The notes under the pieces were generated by a model. It saw only the letters and a list, made by a program, of their open reading frames with translations. It searched no databases and was not told where the DNA came from. Positions 1-5,514 of a stretch of DNA of 6,204 bases are shown here, in pieces (the first letter of the stretch is position 1; each line of letters begins with the position of its first letter). Origin of the DNA: JAUYQR01 sp043727195 (lineage in GTDB: Bacteria > Pseudomonadota > Alphaproteobacteria > Rhodobacterales > Rhodobacteraceae); contig JAYSYZ010000318.1 in assembly GCA_043727195.1 (NCBI GenBank), positions 1 to 6,204 of the forward strand, written 5' to 3'. Both the position numbers and the translations under genes were made by a program.

Positions 1-180
1 ATAAACGGCAAGCCCGACGCTGGCCAAAACTCGATCACGGGCGAATACCCGGCACTTTACGCCCACATGACCCGCCTGGTGGAAAGCGGCACCTCCGAGG
101 TTGACCTAGCGCCGATGCTGCATGTCGCTGACGCGATGACGCTGGGTCGGCGGCTGCAAACCGAAGCGTTCCATTTCTGA
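1..180 (+). CDS. Gfo/Idh/MocA family oxidoreductase, C-terminal end (probable D-galactose/L-arabinose 1-dehydrogenase), 5'-truncated by window
   Basis: An open frame runs from base 1 to a TGA at 178-180 and gives the last 59 residues of a protein whose start lies outside the window. The visible tail has a GEYPALYAHM segment, then SEVDLAPMLHVADAM, and ends LGRRLQTEAFHF. That ending (VDxxPLxxVADAxxLGRR..xxxFxF) is what I recall for bacterial NAD(P)-dependent D-galactose 1-dehydrogenases of the Gfo/Idh/MocA fold. These oxidise the aldose at C1 to the lactone in the De Ley-Doudoroff type pathway, in the cytoplasm. The Rossmann domain and catalytic Lys/His residues are not in view, so the substrate is inference, while the superfamily is fairly secure. 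No U-tract terminator follows; a weak hairpin (GCCGGGT/ACCCGGC) lies at 255-282. Confidence 0.72.
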   Translation: MNGKPDAGQNSITGEYPALYAHMTRLVESGTSEVDLAPMLHVADAMTLGRRLQTEAFHF

Positions 181-1010
181 CCTGGCAGACAACCGGCTGC
201 AAGCAATGCGCAGGCGGGACGGATTGAACGGCCATGGGCACCCATGGCGGGATCGCCGGGTCATTCTGCAACGACACCCGGCGGGCCCGCCGCTGCCATG
301 GCCGAGCGGGCGTAAGACTTTTTCAATCTCGGCAAAATAGGCTGATCCACAAGCCCGGCGCTGGTCTGAACAACTCAGGGCCGGCACCCCCTCTCTGTGT
401 GGAAGTTGTCAACGCTGTGTCCCATGCCGGTTTTCGCGGATTTTTCCGCGCCATCGTTCTGTGTCGGGTATTTACCGCCCAGGCCGCTGCCGCAGAGACG
501 CAATCCCTGCCCTTTCCCCAAGGCTTTGTCGGGACGCGCGGGTCAAACAATGGGCAGGCGAATGACATCCAGAACTTCGCCACTCTGGGCATCTCGAAGG
601 CCCACTTCATCTGACGGTGATGGTGCTGGATACCGACGATTCGATTGACGAGGTTTTTGCCACCCATGTCGAAGACATCGTACAGATCGTCGAAGAGATC
701 GAAGTCAACCATTTGCAAGCCCCACTCGCGTCCCTGCAAGGCATGACAGTGTCGGCGCGCGACCGCTTCATCGCCACAGAACGGATGCGCCTCAGTTGCG
801 AGAATCGCCTGGGAAAGACTGATCACTGAACGCATGATGCTGGGTATTTCGTTGGTGGCAGCTTTGCGCAATCAGGGATCGACACCGAGGCGACCGGGCT
901 CTGGCCGGAACCTCCTGGCCAGTGCATCCCCCCCGACGCTGCAGTTGCGAAATCGCCTGCGCTTCACCGCGGCGCGGCCGCGCATGGGTGCAGGTCATCG
1001 CCGCTGACCG
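181..1010. other. 830-base stretch without a supportable gene
   Basis: Several overlapping open frames exist here on both strands (longest 323-871 minus; also 617-829 plus). None has a convincing ribosome-binding site, recognisable motif or normal composition. The part around 560-830 is visibly less GC-rich than its flanks. Small inverted repeats are present: CCATGGG/CCCATGG at 232-247, GCCGGGT/ACCCGGC at 255-282, CGCGGA-TTTT-TCCGCG at 435-450, and the self-complementary GCGCGGCCGCGC at 972-983. I see no tRNA fold, rRNA, terminal inverted repeat pair or CRISPR-like repetition. A decayed gene or old insertion remnant is possible, but I cannot name one. Confidence 0.5.
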
Positions 1011-1478
1011 TCACTGCGCAGGCTGGGCCCGCAACTTGTCGCGAAGGCTGGCGATCGTCGTGTGCAGGCGCGTCATTTCGGCCGCATCCATACCCAGAAC
1101 GCTGACAAGGCAGGCAGTCACCTCACTGGCAGGGGCCTGCAACGCCCGTCCCGCATCCGTCAGCACGATCCGCACCTGACGTTCGTCACCGTTGTCGCGG
1201 GTACGCGTCAGCAACCCTTGTCCTTCCAGCCGCTTCAGCAGCGGTGTCAGCGTGTTGGATTCCAGCTGCACCACCTGCCCCAATTCCTTGACCGTGCGGT
1301 CATCGCCCTCCCACAGGGTCATCATCACCAGAAACTGCGGGTACGTCAGACCCAGCGGTTCCAGCTTCGGGCGGTAAAACTGGTTGAAGGCATGTCCTGC
1401 CGAATAGATCGAAAAACACAGCAGGGCGTCCACACCCGATGGCGGTATGCCCACAGTCTTGTCCAACGCATCCTCCAT
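1011..1478 (-). CDS. MarR-family transcriptional regulator, OhrR-like, probable 2-Cys peroxide sensor
   Basis: A winged-helix repressor of 155 aa from ATG 1478, typical OhrR length. The OhrR signature is clear: LLCFSIYSAGHAF with Cys21, then FYRPKLEPLGLTYPQFL, then TVKELGQVVQLESNTLTPLL (recognition helix) and the wing DNGDERQVRIVLTDAG. Cys21, Tyr35 and Tyr46 fall one residue below the Cys22/Tyr36/Tyr47 of Xanthomonas OhrR, and a second cysteine, Cys123, lies where a resolving Cys (Cys127 there) is expected, suggesting a 2-Cys sensor of organic peroxide or hypochlorite. It is divergent from the hydrolase gene, with tandem palindromes in between, so autoregulation plus control of the hydrolase is the likely job (inference). 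Start choice: an upstream in-frame ATG at 1556 would give 181 aa but has no Shine-Dalgarno and adds non-homologous sequence. A TTG at 1466 preceded by GGAGG is an alternative (151 aa). Confidence 0.88.
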   Translation of the reverse strand: MEDALDKTVGIPPSGVDALLCFSIYSAGHAFNQFYRPKLEPLGLTYPQFLVMMTLWEGDDRTVKELGQVVQLESNTLTPLLKRLEGQGLLTRTRDNGDERQVRIVLTDAGRALQAPASEVTACLVSVLGMDAAEMTRLHTTIASLRDKLRAQPAQ

Positions 1479-1530
1479 CAGCCATTTGTAACCAATGGGC
1501 GTATATCCTACACGCCTCAATCGCAAGCGC

Positions 1531-1561
1531 TTGACAGATTGCGGCCCATGGGTCATCTAAA
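1531..1561 (+). promoter_or_regulatory. Candidate sigma70-type promoter of the hydrolase gene
   Basis: A consensus -35 hexamer TTGACA lies at 1531-1536 on the plus strand. The -10 is degenerate: CATCTA at 17-bp spacing or TCTAAA at 19 bp. The -10 region runs directly into the first palindromic operator at 1559, so a bound repressor would occlude RNA polymerase. This placement is why I favour it as the regulated hydrolase promoter. Transcription would then start near 1565-1570, leaving a leader of about 60 nt. Confidence 0.4.
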
Positions 1562-1589
1562 TCGTGTCCGATTAAATCGTATACGATTT
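1559..1589. promoter_or_regulatory. Tandem palindromic operators for the OhrR-like regulator
   Basis: AAATCGTATACGATTT at 1574-1589 is a perfect 16-bp palindrome. A second copy, AAATCGTGTCCGATTA at 1559-1574, matches it at 13 of 16 positions and shares one base with it, giving centres 15 bp apart on nearly the same helical face. The pair sits between the divergent MarR and hydrolase genes and abuts the candidate hydrolase -10. MarR/OhrR dimers bind AT-centred palindromes of this size, so this is the expected operator; binding itself is inferred. Confidence 0.75.
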
Positions 1590-1630
1590 TGTTTTTCCCT
1601 CCCCGAAACCGACAAAGAGCGCAACCCGCC

Positions 1631-2575
1631 ATGACCCGCCTGCAAACTCTACTTCCGATGACCCGCCGTCAGGCCGTTCTGACCGGCGGCGCGCTTGCCG
1701 CATCCGTTGCCTTTGCGCGGGCGGCATTTCCCCAAGATCAAGGAGACCTCAAGATGACGACCTTCACCACAACCGACGGTACCGAGCTTTTCTACAAGGA
1801 CTGGGGCACCGGCCAGCCCATCGTGTTTTCTCACGGCTGGCCGCTGACCGCCGATGCCTGGGATGCACAGATGCTGTTTTTCGGGATGAACGGCTACCGG
1901 GTCATCGCCCATGATCGCCGCGGCCATGGCCGGTCCGCCCAGCCTTGGGATGGCAACAACATGGATCAGTATGCCGATGACCTGGCACAGCTGATCGACT
2001 CGCTTGACCTGCGCGACATGATCATGATCGGCCATTCCACCGGTGGCGGCGAAGTGGCACATTACATCGGCCGGCACGGATCGGCCCGCGTGGCCAAGGT
2101 CGTGCTGGTCGGCGCGGTGCCGCCGCTGATGCTGCAAACACCCACCAACCCCGAAGGCACGCCGATGGCGGTATTTGACGGCATCCGGGCCGGCACTGCG
2201 TTGAACCGTTCGCAGTTCTTTCAGGATCTTACGATACCCTTCTACGGCTTCAACCGCGAAGGCGCTGCCGTCAACAAGGGCCTGACTGACAGCTTCTGGC
2301 TGCAAGGCATGACCGGCGGGATCAAGGGTCACTACGATTGCATCAAGGAGTTTTCCGAGGTGGACTACACCGAGGATCTGAAAAAGATCGATCGCCCGAC
2401 CATGATCATCCACGGGTCGGACGACCAGATCGTGCCGATTGCCGCTTCGGCCGATAAGGCCGCAAAGATCGTCAAGGGCGCGGTGCTGAACATTTTCGAG
2501 GGCGGCTCGCACGGGTTGGCGCAGATTCAGGCAGAAAAGTTCAACGCCGACGTGCTGGCGTTCATCAAAGGCTGA
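1631..2575 (+). CDS. Alpha/beta hydrolase, non-haem chloroperoxidase/haloperoxidase-like, with Tat-type signal peptide
   Basis: A 314-aa alpha/beta hydrolase of the cofactor-free haloperoxidase (perhydrolase/esterase) group. From ATG 1631, MTRRQAVLTGGALAASVAFARAA at residues 10-32 is a twin-arginine-like signal followed by an Ala-rich cleavage region. The mature part has DGTELFYKDWG, the oxyanion-loop HGWP (about 68-71), HDRRGHGRS, nucleophile elbow GHSTGGG with Ser136, GSDDQIVP with triad Asp265, and GGSHGL with triad His294. Family members hydrolyse esters and can make peracids or hypohalite from peroxide. Divergent control by an OhrR-like regulator suggests an oxidant-linked role (inference). 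An internal ATG at 1754 is preceded by AAGGAGA at 1740-1746, the best ribosome-binding site in the gene, and would yield a 273-aa cytoplasmic enzyme of the family's usual size. The 1631 start itself has only a weak AAAGAG. In-frame sequence reaches back to 1589, but that start has no support. Confidence 0.9.
   Translation: MTRLQTLLPMTRRQAVLTGGALAASVAFARAAFPQDQGDLKMTTFTTTDGTELFYKDWGTGQPIVFSHGWPLTADAWDAQMLFFGMNGYRVIAHDRRGHGRSAQPWDGNNMDQYADDLAQLIDSLDLRDMIMIGHSTGGGEVAHYIGRHGSARVAKVVLVGAVPPLMLQTPTNPEGTPMAVFDGIRAGTALNRSQFFQDLTIPFYGFNREGAAVNKGLTDSFWLQGMTGGIKGHYDCIKEFSEVDYTEDLKKIDRPTMIIHGSDDQIVPIAASADKAAKIVKGAVLNIFEGGSHGLAQIQAEKFNADVLAFIKG
1740..1756 (+). promoter_or_regulatory. Strong internal Shine-Dalgarno and ATG inside the hydrolase gene
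   Basis: AAGGAGA at 1740-1746 lies 8 nt before the in-frame ATG at 1754, exactly at the junction between the Tat-like leader and the catalytic domain (MTTFTTTDGTELFYKDWG). It could produce a leaderless cytoplasmic form, or be the true start. The exported-form start at 1631 has a poorer site. Confidence 0.5.
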
Positions 2576-2587
2576 AATCGAATGGTT

Positions 2588-2612
2588 GGGGCGCGGGTCT
2601 GATCCGTGCCCC
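2588..2612 (+). terminator. Hairpin after the hydrolase gene, weak terminator
   Basis: Thirteen bases past the stop codon, GGGGCGCGG (2588-2596) pairs with CCGTGCCCC (2604-2612) through eight Watson-Crick pairs and one G-U pair, with a 7-nt loop. No U-tract follows, so intrinsic termination would be weak. It lies between convergent genes, where a shared terminator is expected. Confidence 0.4.
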
Positions 2613-2688
2613 GATCAGCGGCGGGCAGCGATGTCCCTCGCGATCTCGTCTATCCGTCGACAGATGATGTGGCTTAACGGCAACCGGA

Positions 2689-3123
2689 TCAGAGCGTAAA
2701 GGTGCCGCTGTCCGCGCCGTCCCAATAGGTCATCCGTTGCGCTGTCACCTGCAGCATTACCAAACCAGCCGTCTCCACCCCTTCGGTGAACCAGCGATCA
2801 AGCCCGGCATTCCAACGCGCCGCGAATGCCCGCTTGTCCGTCTCGATCGTGGCGGCACCCTGGACGAAAATGAACACCGGCGGCCGGCCGAACAACCCCG
2901 GTCGCCCCTGGAACGTCAGGCCCACCTCAGGGTTCGCCGCAATATCCTTGCACATCCGCGAATTTGCCCAGGTAAAGTAATATGAAGTGCCGTCGAACTC
3001 GACCTCGCCATTGTTGCTCATCGGGCGCGAGGCGACGTCACCCAACGGCGTGATGGTGGAAAGCATCGCAAAGTCGATGCCGCTCAGGGCATCAATCAGG
3101 TCCGCGTGGGTCAGCTTTGACAT
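2689..3123 (-). CDS. Pyridoxamine 5'-phosphate oxidase-like (general stress protein 26 type) flavin-binding family protein
   Basis: A 144-aa split-barrel protein of the PPOX-like fold. Motifs in order: HADLIDALSGIDFAMLSTIT (6-25), ASRPMSNNGEVEFDGTSYYF (31-50) with the SRPM element that contacts FMN in this fold, the TWANSRMCKDIAANPEVGLTF segment (51-71), and FIFVQGAATIETDKRAF (85-100). It ends in a short RMTYWDGADSGTFTL tail. Members bind FMN, F420 or haem-type cofactors and are often stress-induced; the true substrate is unknown. Start: ATG 3123 follows GGTGAAG and gives the usual size. An in-frame ATG at 3174, only 3 nt past the preceding stop, lacks a ribosome-binding site and adds a foreign-looking N-terminus. 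It is the second gene of a two-gene unit behind the EcfG-type promoter at 3392-3417. A second family member lies at 5900-6204. Confidence 0.85.
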   Translation of the reverse strand: MSKLTHADLIDALSGIDFAMLSTITPLGDVASRPMSNNGEVEFDGTSYYFTWANSRMCKDIAANPEVGLTFQGRPGLFGRPPVFIFVQGAATIETDKRAFAARWNAGLDRWFTEGVETAGLVMLQVTAQRMTYWDGADSGTFTL

Positions 3124-3152
3124 ATCTTCACCAGTTATGTTCAGGAAAATCG

Positions 3153-3166
3153 GGGTGCATGCACCC
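3153..3166 (-). other. Perfect palindrome/stem-loop between small gene and PPOX-like gene
   Basis: GGGTGCATGCACCC is a perfect 14-bp palindrome in the gap between the 55-aa gene and the PPOX-like gene. On the transcribed (minus) strand it can fold as GGGUG-CAUG-CACCC and is followed by CCGAUUUUCC, a short U-run. It could attenuate or process the mRNA between the two cistrons, or be a protein-binding site. Confidence 0.4.
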
Positions 3167-3177
3167 ATCTGCACGCG

Positions 3178-3345
3178 TCAATAAGCGACGGGCTCGTAGA
3201 TGACAGGCTCGTAGACGGTGAGCGATTCCTCGTTTCCAACACAATTCTGCGTTTCGGCTTGCCAGGACGACGCCCGATGACTGGTGAAACTGACCGCCAG
3301 CAAACCGATCAGCACCATCGAGGCGACAAGGACTTCCATCGGCAT
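3178..3345 (-). CDS. Small exported or membrane-anchored protein, 55 aa, unknown function
   Basis: ATG at 3345 is preceded by a canonical AGGAG (3353-3357) with 7-nt spacing, and the frame ends at TGA 3178-3180. The product begins MPMEVLVASMVLIGLLAVSF, a hydrophobic segment (about residues 4-20) that looks like a signal anchor or signal peptide. A polar stretch with Trp28 and Cys36 follows, then a tail of two tandem five-residue units, VYEPV-IYEPV, and AY. The units are encoded by a 15-nt tandem repeat at 3187-3216 (13 of 15 identical). No lipobox precedes the cysteine. I do not recognise the family. Its promoter is an EcfG-type site at 3392-3417, and it leads the unit with the PPOX-like gene 54 nt downstream, which makes an envelope stress role plausible. 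The ideal ribosome-binding site, promoter and membrane-like composition argue strongly that it is real. Confidence 0.75.
   Translation of the reverse strand: MPMEVLVASMVLIGLLAVSFTSHRASSWQAETQNCVGNEESLTVYEPVIYEPVAY
3187..3216 (-). repeat. 15-nt tandem repeat coding for YEPV units
   Basis: Two adjacent 15-nt copies (3187-3201 and 3202-3216) differ at two positions and share the core GGCTCGTAGA. The period is five codons, so the repeat keeps frame and makes the (V/I)YEPV doublet at the C-terminus of the small protein. Confidence 0.8.
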
Positions 3346-3391
3346 AGCATATCTCCTGTGGTCAAATGCGGCGTCTTGAACTCAGGCAAGC

Positions 3392-3417
3392 AACGCGTGG
3401 CTTGGACATCGGGTTCC
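3392..3417 (-). promoter_or_regulatory. EcfG (general stress sigma factor) type promoter for the 55-aa gene and PPOX-like gene
   Basis: Read on the minus strand, GGAAC (3413-3417) is followed after exactly 17 bases by CGTT (3392-3395). This matches the alphaproteobacterial EcfG consensus GGAAC-N16/17-CGTT. The predicted start of transcription, near 3385, leaves about 40 nt of leader with an AGGAG before the small gene. Regulation through PhyR-NepR-EcfG is inferred; those genes are not in the window. Confidence 0.75.
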
Positions 3418-3514
3418 GACATTCTACCCTCGACGGCGGCCGCAACCTGCGCCATTATCAAGACGGTAAGCGAATAACAGCCGAAACACGGCTGCCGCCC
3501 CGGGGGTCGGAAAC

Positions 3515-4201
3515 ATGATGCTGACAGCCTTCCAGTCGCTCGATTGGCACAAGATGTTCGTCGGAGATGCCCCGCCCGCCTTCCTGATCGAAATCGCAAT
3601 CCGGACCTGCATCATCTATGCATATTCGCTGCTGTTGATCCGCTGGATCGGGGGGCGAGGCATCGGGCAGATGTCGGTGGTGGAGTTTCTGCTCGTCGTC
3701 GCTCTTGGTTCGGCGGTGGGTGACGCGATGTTCTATCCCGATGTACCGCTGATCCATGCCATGCTGGTGATCACGCTGGTCGTCGGCATCAACAAACTGA
3801 TCGATATCGGGATGTGCACCAGCCCGCGGATCCGGCGCATCTTTGGTGGCCGCACCGTCGCGGTGGTGGAACATGGCCGCATCAATCTGGAGGCGCTCCG
3901 CTCGCTCAAAGTCAGCCGCGAGGAGCTGTTCGAAGGCTTGCGCGACAAGGGCATCCGCAACCTCGGGCGGATCGAAGCCGCATTCCTTGAATCGGGGGGG
4001 CATTTCAGCGTGTTCCGGCACGAAGGTCGCGTTGCGGGTCTGCCCATCCTGCCGGCGGTCACCCCCGGCAGCGCGGCGAACAGCTATGATCGCCTCTGTG
4101 CGGCCTGCGCAGCCCAAGTGCCAGTACCGGCACCCGCTTGTTCACACTGCGGCGGCCAGGATTTCGTTGTGGCTGTGGTCGATACTGACGACATCCGCTG
4201 A
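3515..4201 (+). CDS. DUF421/YetF-like membrane protein with C-terminal zinc-ribbon-like tail
   Basis: A 228-aa protein starting with tandem ATGs (3515, 3518) behind a weak GGGGGTCGGA. Three membrane segments are visible at about residues 22-42, 55-72 and 79-98, followed by a cytosolic DUF421 domain. That domain has RIFGGRTVAVVEHGRINLEAL (108-128), the SREELFEGLRDKGIRNLGRIEAAFLESGG helix-strand motif (134-162) and FSVFRHEG. YetF-type proteins are small membrane proteins of poorly known function, often linked to envelope or spore/stress physiology. Unusual is the extension from about 190: Cys195-x2-Cys198-x10-Cys209-x2-Cys212, a rubredoxin/zinc-ribbon-like knuckle pair, which I do not expect in a standard DUF421 protein. 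It is divergent from the small gene, with 169 nt between them, and converges on the GlgC-like gene. Confidence 0.85.
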   Translation: MMLTAFQSLDWHKMFVGDAPPAFLIEIAIRTCIIYAYSLLLIRWIGGRGIGQMSVVEFLLVVALGSAVGDAMFYPDVPLIHAMLVITLVVGINKLIDIGMCTSPRIRRIFGGRTVAVVEHGRINLEALRSLKVSREELFEGLRDKGIRNLGRIEAAFLESGGHFSVFRHEGRVAGLPILPAVTPGSAANSYDRLCAACAAQVPVPAPACSHCGGQDFVVAVVDTDDIR

Positions 4202-4217
4202 CGCGCGCGCCGTCAGC
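4197..4217. terminator. Inverted repeat holding both convergent stop codons
   Basis: GCTGACG (4197-4203) and CGTCAGC (4211-4217) are perfect complements around a 7-nt GC loop. The left arm contains the TGA of the DUF421 gene and the right arm the stop of the GlgC-like gene on the other strand. No U-run is present on either side, so intrinsic termination is doubtful. It may serve as a two-way pause or 3'-end stabiliser. Confidence 0.4.
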
Positions 4218-5418
4218 ACGCGATTGACGGCAGGTCAAAGGCCCGCAACAGCGGGCCGCGCAGGCCGCCAAAGGCCCGCCCGGCGCGGCGGGCCAGCATG
4301 GCATTGGTCACCAGAACGGTGCCTGCCTCGGTGCGACGAAACCAGCGGGCGTCCTCGGCCGCATCGACGCCCACTTCCAGATCGGCCGGCACTGACGTTC
4401 CCGGTGCGATAATCGCGCGTTCCAGCCGCGCCCCCGGCATGATCCACGCTCCGGGCAGGGCGGCACTCTGGGTCCGGCTCAGCCCCTCGGCTGCCAGGCT
4501 GCCGACCATATCGGGCTGCATTCCGGCAAGACGGAACGGCGCTCCCGGCAGCACCGGCACATGGCATGGCACGCCATTGGAAAACTCCAGCAGGGTCTGC
4601 CGCAGACTGTCCAGCGTGCCAACATCGCGCCAGTAGGGCGCAGGCTGGCCCGGCAAGGCAGGCAGCGGATATGCCATGGCCAAACCGGCCGCTACGGCAA
4701 CCGGCAGAATGTCCCGCCCGAAATCGAGCTTTGCCCCGCTGGTCGTCACCATGTTGCGCAGCCAGGCCCAGTCGAACACCAGCACACCCATGCTGACCAC
4801 CGCCTGCCCCGCTTGGTCAGGGTCTTCGGCCGGTCGGGAAAACCGGTCATCATGGTCGATGATCTTGCCGCCCGGGGCTGCCGGGACCACCTGATAATCC
4901 CGCGCCTGATCGACTGGCAGCCTGTGCACCGCCAGCGTAACCATCGCGCCAGACTCACGGTGCGCGGCAATCAGCGCGGAATAATCCATCTGGTAGATCT
5001 GATCGCCCGGCAGAACCAACACCTCGTCCGGTGCCGCCGCATCGATCAGCGCCAGATTGGCCGCGACAGCATCGGCGCTGCCGCGATATCCGCCCGCACC
5101 CCGCACCGCAGAGCCATTTCGGATCAGCAACTCCGCCCCTGGAAACAACGGTGCCCAACGCCGTTCCAGATGCGCCTCTAGCGTTTCCGCGTGGCATTGC
5201 GTTGCCGCAATCATCCGTGGCAGACCTGATCGCACCGCGTTGGCCATGGCAAAATCCACGATCCGTAGCGGTCCCTTGTGCGTCGCAAACAGCGGCAGGG
5301 CGGGTTTGCACATCCGGGCAGTCAGTTCGTGCAGACGGCTGCTGTCGGCCCCGGCCAACAGCACTGTCATCGTCCTGGACAGCGCGGCGCGCGGTAGCGC
5401 AGGGGACAGATCCATCAT
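4213..5418 (-). CDS. Glucose-1-phosphate adenylyltransferase (GlgC)-family protein with altered catalytic loop
   Basis: 401 aa, collinear with GlgC (ADP-glucose pyrophosphorylase, glycogen synthesis, cytoplasm). Matching segments: CKPAL (Lys38), LRIVDFAMANAVRSGL, GYRGSADAV (110-118), PGDQIYQMDY (137-146) with the catalytic-type Asp, SMG (209-211), YWRDVGTLD (262-270) and the beta-helix tail ending VDAAEDARWFRRTEAGTVLV. Odd points: the nucleotide loop, normally AGGRGTRL, reads AGADSSRL (22-29), losing the Gly-rich turn and the Arg needed for catalysis. The glucose-1-phosphate EKP motif is replaced by SRP around 194-196. It may be a regulatory partner like Firmicutes GlgD, or use another sugar phosphate. 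Start: GGAGG at 5424-5428 lies 5 nt before ATG 5418 (8 nt before ATG 5415). The in-frame ATG at 5430 overlaps that site and has none of its own. No glg neighbours are in view. Confidence 0.85.
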   Translation of the reverse strand: MMDLSPALPRAALSRTMTVLLAGADSSRLHELTARMCKPALPLFATHKGPLRIVDFAMANAVRSGLPRMIAATQCHAETLEAHLERRWAPLFPGAELLIRNGSAVRGAGGYRGSADAVAANLALIDAAAPDEVLVLPGDQIYQMDYSALIAAHRESGAMVTLAVHRLPVDQARDYQVVPAAPGGKIIDHDDRFSRPAEDPDQAGQAVVSMGVLVFDWAWLRNMVTTSGAKLDFGRDILPVAVAAGLAMAYPLPALPGQPAPYWRDVGTLDSLRQTLLEFSNGVPCHVPVLPGAPFRLAGMQPDMVGSLAAEGLSRTQSAALPGAWIMPGARLERAIIAPGTSVPADLEVGVDAAEDARWFRRTEAGTVLVTNAMLARRAGRAFGGLRGPLLRAFDLPSIAC

Positions 5419-5423
5419 CTTCG

Positions 5424-5428
5424 CCTCC
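5424..5428 (-). promoter_or_regulatory. Shine-Dalgarno deciding the start of the GlgC-like gene
   Basis: GGAGG on the minus strand sits 5 nt before ATG 5418 and 8 nt before ATG 5415. It lies within the first codons of the longer in-frame option at 5430, which has no ribosome-binding site. This favours the 401-aa product. Confidence 0.6.
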
Positions 5429-5514
5429 ATTCATGCAACGGGAACTCAACGCCGGGCCCAAGGTTCCCTGCCGACACCCTCTGAGTCACCTGAGCCACGC
5501 GATTCATTGCCGCG

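Noticed and set aside
617..829. Acidic 70-codon frame on the plus strand
   Set aside because: GTG start without Shine-Dalgarno, no family resemblance, and it overlaps an antisense frame. Kept only as part of the orphan-region finding.
323..871. 182-codon open frame on the minus strand
   Set aside because: No ribosome-binding site, no motif I recognise, and a low-complexity second half. Other frames overlap it, so I treat it as unproven.
972..983. Perfect palindrome GCGCGGCCGCGC downstream of the MarR gene
   Set aside because: No U-run and no second copy; in GC-rich DNA a short GC palindrome can arise by chance.
1649..2512. Long minus-strand frame opposite the hydrolase
   Set aside because: A shadow of a clear alpha/beta hydrolase gene, a common effect of high GC codon use.
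3259..3477. Plus-strand 72-codon frame over the small gene and its promoter
   Set aside because: It lies antisense to the 55-aa gene, which has a proper ribosome-binding site and promoter.
3478..3494. Hairpin CAGCCG-aaaca-CGGCTG before the DUF421 start
   Set aside because: Only a 6-bp stem, no conserved aptamer features and no clear relation to the start codon; not enough for a riboswitch or attenuator call.
5440..5467. GGAAC...GTTCC inverted pair upstream of the GlgC-like gene as an EcfG promoter
   Set aside because: No CGTT occurs at 16-17 bases from either GGAAC on either strand.
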